Assembly (NCBI GenBank): GCA_946902985.2
Contig: OX336389.2
Location: 150,835,099 to 150,899,098 of the forward strand
DNA: 64,000 bases
DNA from: Meconema thalassinum
Taxonomy: Eukaryota > Arthropoda > Insecta > Orthoptera > Tettigoniidae
Reading direction: 5' to 3'
The position numbers and the translations under genes were made by a program. The notes beneath the pieces were generated by a model. It worked only from the letters and a program-made list of their open reading frames with translations. It did not search any database and was not told the origin of the DNA. This document shows positions 57,517-64,000 of the stretch, piece by piece; positions within the stretch are counted from its first letter, which is position 1; each line of letters opens with the position of its first letter.

Positions 57517-58778
57517 GTTTGTTTTTTACGTTGTTCATATTTTATTTTGGTTTTTGCATTTAATAGGGATGTAGCGGGAGAAAGTTCGTGCCAGATAGCG
57601 CTCTTGTAGTACTGGGTAAGCGCAAGGCGATCGTCTTATGTTTCTCCCAGTCAGCTGCGAGGAATGTATAAATTGTGACCGAGTTTTCTAAGCTAAAGTA
57701 AATTATATCTTCTCTAATTTTACTCCAAGACTATATTAATTAATTCTATAGGTATATCACCTAATATATTATGGACGAGTTTAAGCGTTAAACAGCAGCA
57801 AAAGGAGCTACGGACTAGAGACACTGAAACTAGCGGGAGGAAGGAAGAATTAATGGCCTACATCGGTAATAACAAAATTCTAACACGCTTTATTATTCAA
57901 ATAATGAATATGAGTCAGCATGCTTTCTCCTAAAGATTACAATTACTAGAGTATTGTACGCCTATATTGATAAATATATCTCCATAAGACTTAAATCATA
58001 AACAGAGATTTAAATATTCACTTGCTCCCCCTGCTTACAGACTTCGATTCATGTATTTTTTTAGGTTGATAGCTTACATGAAACTGTCGTGTTTTAAGGT
58101 AAACATAATCAAAGAAAGTTGATACCGGTAATGTGTACCTCGAAAATGCATCGCAACGTTTGGTTCTTATGTAATTTTGTCAATTTCTCAATAAGAATCG
58201 TTCCCTTACCCCTGGAAAAGGACTTGGGGGTACAATTTTTTAAAAGTTTGAGAATCCCTGCTTTAGAGCCACGAACTGTTTCCATTCATCTGACTATGTC
58301 TCAAGAATGTACAGTAGAAGTCAGTCGCTACCACATTCTCCGTCAGGCAGATGGAAGTGACGATTAATTCTGATTTCAAGAAACCAACCATAATATGTTT
58401 GTGATTGTTAATGTTGCGACATTTATTCTTGAAGTATTTGACCGAGTAGCATATTGATGTCTTTGAAAATGGGAGTCAGAAATGTTACTTTCATTTCTTC
58501 GTGTATATTGACGATTTCTTCCCATACTTCAATGGAGATGATTTTTGCAGATTCCGATATTGTAGGCTTATCGTGATAATCCGGCAATTTTCTTGTGTAT
58601 GGCCTCTTCCTAAATAATTATTTTTGTTGTGTTCGTGGTCCACAGAAAAAGCGATGGAACAGCGCCCGGTTTTTATCTTGCTTTCTCACCTTCAGATACA
58701 AACGCATAAATTCAGTGGTTGTTATCGAAATGTCTAATCAGTTTATAGGTACAAAACAGGAATTATTTCCCTTTGTAA

Positions 58779-60450
58779 GGGCCGGTTCTACCACATCCGG
58801 GTAAAAGTTGCGGGCAGCAACCCGGGTGATAAACTATCTGCCGGTGTAAACCTCTGTGCATCTTGGGCAGCGTTCTACCACTCCCGTGCAAGTTCCGGGC
58901 AGCTGCCAGGAACCTAATAGCAAAATACAGATGGTGGCTAGCCTGATTTTTGTTAAATTTGAGTAATCGATGAGTGAGCCACCTATCGTTAGATGCGTTA
59001 AGTTTCTTTTCGTTTCGCTTTTGTCCGTTGTTTGTTGATATCACGTGTTCTTTGGTTTCAACAAGATATAGGCCTAGTACCAAAACCTCTCGCCACACTT
59101 CTGGGCAGTATAATAAACCTAGCATGTGATTCAGATCTCGGAGGAATGCAACTGAATAACCATACCTAAACTCAATAATCGAAAACTAGACAAGCATGCA
59201 GTGCTTTTCAAGGAGGAATAACCTGTGAAATATGTTTCTAGCAATAGGCTACTTTGCAGTCTGAAAACAGGCTTAGGCCTATATGAGCTACAGACATGCT
59301 GTGACAAGGCTTGCAGTGCATAGGTTCGGGTTCAATCATAAAATGTATGTCAAATCAAATTATCACACTCCAGGCGACAAGTTTGTTTGTAAACTCTGTA
59401 AAATGAATGGAACGGAATGCGCACATTTGTGCATAATTAGATAGTTCTCTTTGCTGTATTCTACGAGGGATTTCACTCTTCTTGCACAGCTATAGAAGGT
59501 ATCTTGGATAGGTCATGTTGCAAAGTTCACATTTACACTTTTCGTTTGGCGGATGGAATGATTTTGTCACATATTTTATGATGAAAGCCATTGACCGTAT
59601 AACGCGTCACCACAAGCCTAAGATCGTAGTTCTGTTTGTCAAGGCTTTAGTGACGTAGAAAACTACAAAATGCAATGCCCCAAATATCAGGTCTTATGCT
59701 GCATAAGCAAAACACCAAGTCAATGACAATGTATAGTACGGTACAGAACCTGAATAATGTCCCGTACACTCTGTATTTCTCATGCACACGTGTGCGAATT
59801 TATTAAATTATATGAGCGTTTCATACAGTATTCCTAAACATGTAATAGAGATAATATTAAGAAATCTATGATGGTTCCGTACGGTAATCACTAGGCGGTC
59901 GTATTTCATGTCCAATCAACCGCATCAAATATAAAACTGCTGGCTTTTGCAGCCTGAACCGGACGAAGAATTCCTCATTCGACCAAATTTCATTATGCTC
60001 CAGCCGATCTCTGTTCCATCTTGGACGTGTGACTGCGTCTTCTTCTACGTCGACAAAAAAGTTATACATTTTCAGGACGTTAATTAGCTCTTCCATAGCC
60101 TTAAAATAAAATATGATCAGTAGGCCTAACTGTTACATCCCTTATAATTAATTAATAATTGTAATTATATCATTATGTGACAACAAAATTACCAAATGAT
60201 TCTAATTGTATTATTAGTAATTTATGAAGAGGTTATGTACAGCATAGATGATGCAAAGAAACCCTTACGCACGGCTCAAATCTGGCTGGTAATGCTTTAT
60301 CGGCCTCTCGAAGCTCCCGAAAATTTACACTCCGGGTAGACGAAGTTTATACCGCCGATAGCACTACCCGTTGATGGTCGAACGGAAATTCTTACTTATT
60401 CCGACGGGCAAGTTACCGGCCCCTTTGCCCGGATGTGGTAGAACCGGCCC
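58779..60450 (-). mobile_element. PIF/Harbinger DNA transposon (1672 bp)
   Basis: Inverted repeats GGGCCGGTTCTACCACATCC (continuing for about 28 bases, one mismatch) at 58779-58806 and 60423-60450. The 3-bp target duplication TAA is at 58776-58778 and 60451-60453, the hallmark of PIF/Harbinger. The only coding trace is a nuclease N-terminal fragment at 59866-60096. The element is inserted seven bases beyond the end of the THAP open frame of the outer transposon. Confidence 0.92.
59866..60096 (-). pseudogene. HARBI1-like nuclease, N-terminal fragment
   Basis: 76 codons. The C-terminal half, WSNEEFFVRFRLQKPAVLYL..LIGHEIRPPSD, matches the region that precedes the DDE core in Harbinger nucleases (RFRL.K..V..L...I...I). 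The frame stops at TAG 59866; no DDE core is found to the left, so it is a truncated or first-exon relic. Harbinger elements normally encode a second, Myb-like protein, which is not present here. Confidence 0.7.
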
Positions 60451-60459
60451 TAAGACACA

Positions 60460-60672
60460 CTAATCCACCACAGTTTTCGTGAAGTCATCGGGTTGTAAAT
60501 GATGGAAACAGACTTTAATATATTCGGTCAGATTTTTCTCACCAAAATTTTTCCTTCTGATAACATGTGACCATTTCTTCCTCATTTCTTTATTTTGTGG
60601 AAATTGGTGTAACGAAAACGGGCTTCCCTGATTTTTGCAAAGAGGGACACTGCAATAGCTCGGCATAGTCAC
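60460..60672 (-). CDS. THAP-type zinc finger protein (short or truncated)
   Basis: 70 codons. A complete THAP C2CH finger: CSVPLC (first two Cys), KKWSHVIRR (conserved Trp), VCFHHLQ (third Cys and His), and a DDF ending in place of the usual HF.P/AVPTIF motif. Two start candidates, the second giving the canonical MPSYCSVP start. The frame ends in TAG at 60460-60462, right before the Harbinger target duplication. THAP domains bind DNA and form the N-terminus of P, Kolobok and related transposases. Here the finger sits just inside the right end of the outer transposon, as expected for the N-terminus of its transposase. Whether the stop is natural is unclear. Confidence 0.82.
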   Translation of the reverse strand: MTMPSYCSVPLCKNQGSPFSLHQFPQNKEMRKKWSHVIRRKNFGEKNLTEYIKVCFHHLQPDDFTKTVVD

Positions 60673-60810
60673 GAAAATAACAATTTAAACAACTTAAATT
60701 CGTACATATTAGCGGCATGTGAACACAGGAGCCAAATGAAGAGCGCCTTGCGCTTACCCAGTACAACAGCAGTGCGCTCTGTCGGTGCTAGTTCTATACA
60801 TCCCTATTGA

Positions 60811-61299
60811 AAAGTTGCACTGTATTCTTTTAAAGCCATAGATAATGCCATTTGTCTAAACGATATTACGTCAGGCAAGGTGGGAGGGAGGTAATACGCC
60901 TGGGTAAAATATAGAGAAAAATTGGCATTTACAAGAACACTTGCAAAGGCATATAACAGTCTTTTGTACCAGACATATATTGGTCGGTTTTTACGTTTCA
61001 TACAGTATGTTTGTGTGGTGTTATTAGACAGTCTGTAATGGATGGTGATTTCTAATTAAGTATTTCCAGTCAATATTCGAAAACATAAAAATACCAAACT
61101 TTTATACATACCGTAACCATATATTGCTATACACAATTCGTTTTGTAGTTTTTTATAATGCTTATTTCTGTTATTGAGTCGTCACTACCCAAAATAATAT
61201 ATAATCAATGTTTTTCCCGTAAGCTTGCCAGAGAAGCATTTCGTCAAGTCGTTGATAATATCACTGAAGCCGACAGTTTTATAATTATTAATTTCAAAT
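60811..61299. other. No gene recognised
   Basis: AT-rich. TTTTTCCCGTAAGCTTGCCAG at about 61209-61230 recurs at 62342-62361, so the same DNA flanks both sides of the 180-bp array. Confidence 0.5.
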
Positions 61300-61494
61300 A
61301 ATTACGATATGTATCGTAATATGTAATTGAGCTATATAGGCCAATTTTAGATTTCGATGCGGAAAATTAAAATTCTCTATTTAAATCGCGAATTAGGTAC
61401 AGCACTCATTTCAAGTTCCGTATTGACAGTGTTTACAATAAGTAAAACCTGAATTTCCCGCCGAATCAATACTTTACTTCATAGAAAACTCTAT

Positions 61495-61536
61495 GGGTAC
61501 ATGTTTCGGAGACCCTCTTGTCTCCTTCCTCAGCCC
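61495..61536 (-). ncRNA. Hammerhead ribozyme-like motif, left arm
   Basis: Minus strand: stem I GGG (61536-61534), CTGAGGA (61533-61527), an extra A, stem II GGAGAC/GTCTCC with loop AAGAGG, GAAAC (61507-61503), AT loop, GT, A17 at 61498, then CCC (61497-61495) closing stem I. All core positions are present; the one departure from the textbook core is the extra base before stem II. Confidence 0.65.
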
Positions 61537-61753
61537 TCTTTTGGTACTACAAACATCAAAAACACACTCGAAATCCCCAATAAAACAACATAAAACACAC
61601 ATCATAAATTACAAAACCACAACATATTAAAAACTACGAGCTTAAAAAGTACACTAATTAAAATTCAACAACGACCATAAACAAAGCATGTAATGCTCCT
61701 CGCATTTTCAGTCATTCAGTCCTTGTTTAGTTTGTGTCTTTGGACACAAAAGA

Positions 61754-61794
61754 GGGCTGAGGAAGGAGACAGAGGGTCTCCGAAACATGTACCC
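61754..61794 (+). ncRNA. Hammerhead ribozyme-like motif, right arm
   Basis: Plus strand: GGG (61754-61756), CTGAGGA (61757-61763), A, stem II GGAGAC (61765-61770)/GTCTCC (61776-61781) with loop AGAGG, GAAAC (61782-61786), AT, GT, A17 at 61791, CCC (61792-61794). Differs from the left arm by one base in the stem II loop, so both stems are conserved. The two motifs point outward from the spacer. Confidence 0.65.
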
Positions 61795-62290
61795 ATAGAG
61801 TTTTCTATTAAGTAAAGTATTGATTCGGCGGGAAATTCAGGTTTTACTTATTGTTAAATCGCGAAATTTTTCCACGCGTTGGAATCTTTAATTGAGCTAT
61901 GTAGGTCAATTGCAGATTTCGATGCACGTTTTTTAATTATGAAATTACAAGAACTACGATGTGTATTGGAATCTGCAATTGATCTACGTAGGCCAATTAC
62001 AGATTTCGATGCGGAAAATTAATAATATCAATTGGAATCGCGAAATTTTTCTGCGCATCGGAATCTATAATTGAGCTATGTAGGTCAATTGCAGATTTCG
62101 ATACAAGGTTTTTTAATTATGAAATTACAAGAATTAGGATGTGTATCGGAATCTGTAATTGATCTACATTGTCCAATTATAGATTTTGATGCGGAAAATT
62201 ATAAATATCAATTGAAATCGCGAAATTTTTCTACGCATCGGAATCTTTAATTGAGCTATGTAGGTCAATTACAGATTTCGATGCACACCT

Positions 62291-62799
62291 GGTTACGTAG
62301 GTTTTTGTGTTTCCCCACCAAAAACCCCCTATTACCCAGGCTTTTCCCGTAAGCTTGCCAGAGGATTGACATCGTTGATGACTTCATGGTAGACGCCATT
62401 TTGTTTTTAGGGAAATTTTACACGCGGCCGCTTCGCAATGCAAAATTCTCCCAATTCAGGCACCCCGGTATATCTAAAAGCCGCAGATGTTAGAAGGGCT
62501 GTAAAACAAATAACATTATTATTGAGGCTAAATGATTTTAGGAAACAGCACAATGAACATTTTAACGGTAGTGGTGAAGAAAACACGAACCTAGGGAAAA
62601 AATCTTTTAACTACTGAAATTCGCGATACATACCTTTTATAATGATTCAAAATTGATCTGGGAATTATGTAGTTCACTCCTCCGCTGTCTATAACTCACC
62701 CACCTTTCCAAATTATAACACGACTCATATAGTATATATTCCAGCTGTGTCTGCCATTATCGGCGTTATTACAGTATTGCATACGGTACTAATTGTATA
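62291..62799. other. No gene recognised
   Basis: Contains TTTTCCCGTAAGCTTGCCAG (62342-62361), the second copy of the word left of the tandem array, and a GCGGCCGC site at 62425. No domain. Confidence 0.45.
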
Positions 62800-63035
62800 G
62801 ACGGTTGGTTTTGACAATGGTTATGGCATAACGCGCCCAGTTCCATGGTTTTGACAATTGTTACAGCTTACCACATGGTAATTCAATGGTTTTTGGGGTA
62901 ACAGTGCCCCTCTAGCTTCCCACAGCCAAGGACGCATCTCAACGCGACCATTCAAACCTTCGTCTTGTCCAATCCATTGGTTTTTGACAATGGTTACACA
63001 CTAACGTGTCCAGATTTTAGCTTCCCGCCGCGTAG
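62800..63035 (-). repeat. Family E repeat, inverted copy
   Basis: Complement carries GTGTAACCATTGTC, AACCAATGGATTGGACAAGA, GAAGGTTTGAATGGTCG, and two further AACCATTGTCAAAACCA words. It matches 54600-54760 in inverted orientation, 8 kb away. Confidence 0.78.
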
Positions 63036-63064
63036 ACGAATGGGTTTTGCCTAGTGGTGGTGTA

Positions 63065-63400
63065 TTCATATTCAGTCAAAGTATGCGGTTGTGCTGGCAG
63101 TGCAGTGCCCGCACCAGACTGGTGATCCCATGCTGGACGACTTAAACACGAGTAGGTCGTAGGCATCCAGTGACAATACGGGTGGACTCGTTAAGAGCCA
63201 TGTCCACTTTCTTGGTATGCGCAGATGCTCCCCATCTGATGTTCCATATTCTCCTGCTGCGAAACAAAGTCCCAAAGCTGTTGAACTTAGAACCTGAGGG
63301 TTGCTCCCCATGCTGAACCAGGGTTGTTACAAGACCAAGATTTGCATTTTCCCTGACCACCAATACTTTATTCTGATCACCGTATGAACATATTAGAAAA
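63065..63400 (-). pseudogene. LINE reverse transcriptase C-terminal fragment, frameshifted
   Basis: Minus strand. One frame gives SSTALGLCFAAGEY (about 63295-63254), another gives SAHTKKVDMALNESTRIVTG followed by CLRPT (about 63222-63148). These are consecutive conserved blocks of the region after the RT palm in CR1/jockey-type LINEs; about 30 bases between them are in neither frame cleanly, so at least one indel is present. No palm motif or 3' end was found. Family rank is tentative. Confidence 0.78.
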
Positions 63401-63475
63401 ATAAAACCCGTTGAATTGATCAAACGATAGTTACTGATTTACATCTTCCGAATCCTATGACATTCGCTGATTATT

Positions 63476-63582
63476 TATCGTATGGCTTTTAGTGCCGGGA
63501 GTGTCCGAGGACATGTTCCGCTCGCCTGAGTCTGTAGCTGCTTCCAGCGGAAACCCTAAAGGGTGAGCTACAAGTTCCGTTC
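63476..63582 (-). mobile_element. SINE family 2-type 3' fragment
   Basis: Complement of 6541-6640: ACTTGTAGCTCACCC, AACATGTCCTCGGACACTCC, GGCACTAAAAGCCATACG. Only the tail survives. Confidence 0.82.
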
Positions 63583-63592
63583 AATTTCAAGT

Positions 63593-63647
63593 AGTTCCAA
63601 CTTTCGCCACCAGATATCAATGATACCTAGTGGTGATCGTTGGAACT
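63593..63647. repeat. Short hairpin repeat
   Basis: AGTTCCAAC (63593-63601) and GTTGGAACT (63639-63647) pair perfectly; inside them CACCA and TGGTG also pair. It may be a minimal foldback element or a structured RNA scrap. Confidence 0.55.
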
Positions 63648-63699
63648 TTGATAGAGCGTTCTGACGAAATCTAACCTAACAATTTTGCTTTACACAAGT

Positions 63700-63893
63700 T
63701 TAGTCTGTGAAAGGATCTTTTACTTGCCATAAATCTATGACATGGGACCGCCGGCTTTACTTCCCCTCCGAAGGAAGGCATACTGAAGGATTTTTAACGC
63801 TCTTAAAAAATCCGACTACTTTGGCCGTGTTTGAACCCGCTATCTTGGGCATAGCAGTTCAGCATGCTACCAACTATGCCACCGAAGCCGCTG
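63700..63893 (-). mobile_element. tRNA-derived SINE (family 4), inverted
   Basis: On the minus strand: head GGCTTCGGTGGCATAGTTGG (A box TGGCATAGTTGG), B-box-like GGGTTCAAACA near 63838, body with AAGTAGTCGGATTTTTTAAG and GAGGGGAAGTAAAGCCGGC. No matching copy elsewhere in the window. Target duplications were not identified. Confidence 0.68.
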
Positions 63894-63934
63894 ATTATTA
63901 TTTTTAAATACACGTCCATACTAACCTTTCGGTT

Positions 63935-63936
<2 letters not shown>

Positions 63937-63969
<33 letters not shown>
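63937..63969. repeat. T33 homopolymer
   Basis: On the minus strand this is an A33 tail, and could be the 3' end of a retroelement that extends beyond the right edge of the window. Confidence 0.9.
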
Positions 63970-64000
63970 CCAGCTACTGTATTATGCGAGATTTGTAAGC

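Larger units (their letters stand above)
57564..60806 (-). mobile_element. THAP-bearing DNA transposon (Kolobok-like), split by a Harbinger element
   Basis: Inverted ends of about 70 bases: left TAGGGATGTAGCGG..GTACTGGGTAAGCGCAAGGCG (57564-57630), right the complement (about 60740-60806), with outer 10 and inner 22 bases matching and a diverged middle. TTAA borders the left end (57560-57563) and TTGA the right (60807-60810). Without the Harbinger insertion it would be about 1.57 kb. THAP zinc finger, TTAA target and TAGGG ends together fit Kolobok best; a P-like element is the main alternative. The catalytic part is not recognisable, so it is a non-autonomous derivative. Confidence 0.72.
61393..61854. 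mobile_element. Inverted pair of hammerhead-bearing repeats (Penelope-like)
   Basis: A 462-base insertion in the tandem array, flanked by TAAATCGCGAA at 61382-61392 and 61855-61865. After a 42-base left tail come two near-identical inverted arms, 61435-61543 and 61747-61854, separated by a 203-base AT-rich spacer. Each arm contains a hammerhead-type motif. Short, inverted or tandem terminal repeats with hammerheads and a short one-sided tail are known for Penelope-like elements. There is no protein-coding part. Confidence 0.7.
61300..62290 (+). repeat. ~180-bp tandem repeat, interrupted by a retroelement piece
   Basis: The word AATCGCGAAATTTTTC begins units at 61857, 62036 and 62216 (spacing 179 and 180). 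Each unit holds two related halves (ATTGAGCTATGTAGGTCAATT and ATTGATCTACGTAGGCCAATT, each followed by CAGATTTCGATGC), so the deeper period is about 90 bases. A further partial unit lies at 61300-61392, left of the insertion. The halves contain imperfect palindromes around CTACGTAGG. Confidence 0.9.

Noticed and set aside
58119..58367. 82-codon plus-strand frame and a hAT-like end AGTTTGAGAATCCCTG at about 58246
   Set aside because: The peptide has no domain. The end resembles hAT termini, but no partner end or 8-base duplication was found.
58763..59125. 120-codon minus-strand frame in the Harbinger element
   Set aside because: It reads through the terminal inverted repeat and shows no nuclease or Myb motif.

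Overview
The window looks like intergenic DNA of a multicellular animal, most likely an arthropod and probably an insect with a large, repeat-rich genome. It is AT-rich and has no bacterial gene density, Shine-Dalgarno sites or operons. Almost everything recognisable is a transposable element: BEL/Pao, I-supergroup LINE with RNase H, RTE-like and other LINE pieces, Tc1, piggyBac, PIF/Harbinger, a THAP-bearing DNA transposon, Penelope-like pieces with hammerhead-type motifs, and several tRNA-derived SINE families. No host protein-coding gene, rRNA, canonical tRNA or CRISPR array can be supported. The species call is inference.

Layout. 1-2690: 3' part of a BEL/Pao pol gene with three in-frame stops and a frameshift at a C14 run, then a T-rich tail to about 5650. 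5655-8330: fragments of a 3.2-kb repeat family and two SINEs. 8330-15280: long stretch without a recognisable gene. 15288-16481: SINE and the C-terminal part of a DDE transposase. 17285-25600: a 3.2-kb non-coding repeat (copy B) between inverted arms of a second repeat family (D), interrupted by a 3139-bp TG...CA insertion and a ~573-bp insertion carrying a hammerhead-like motif. 26236-29310: SINE pieces and a 64-bp tandem repeat rich in CGATCGATCG. 29955-33930: D repeat plus copy C. 33930-36490: very AT-rich. 36496-40002: small TIR element, SINE, internally deleted piggyBac, near full-length Tc1. 40975-43126: degenerate ~145-bp periodic array of family D with SINEs. 44060-45985: LINE endonuclease remnant and a 215-bp direct repeat. 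47400-53300: nearly complete LINE (ORF1 intact, ORF2 broken by one early frameshift and one SINE with a 12-bp target duplication). 54000-56560: CCAAT-rich repeats, SINEs and a LINE fragment inside a SINE. 56927-60810: a MITE, then a THAP transposon with a PIF/Harbinger element inserted in it. 61300-62290: a 180-bp tandem array split by an inverted pair of hammerhead-like ribozyme motifs. 62800-63969: inverted CCAAT-rich repeat, LINE RT remnant, SINEs, T33.

How the parts relate. The genes do not form a pathway; their relations are historical. Target-site duplications let the order of insertion be read: SINE into LINE ORF2, LINE into SINE, Harbinger into the THAP element, SINE into repeat A, SINE into the ~145-bp array, a long TG...CA element and a Penelope-like piece into repeat B, and a Penelope-like inverted pair into a satellite. 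The most unusual signals are the two outward-facing hammerhead motifs at 61495-61794 and the ~145-bp D monomers that repeatedly carry a YY1/Pho-like AACATGGCGGC word.
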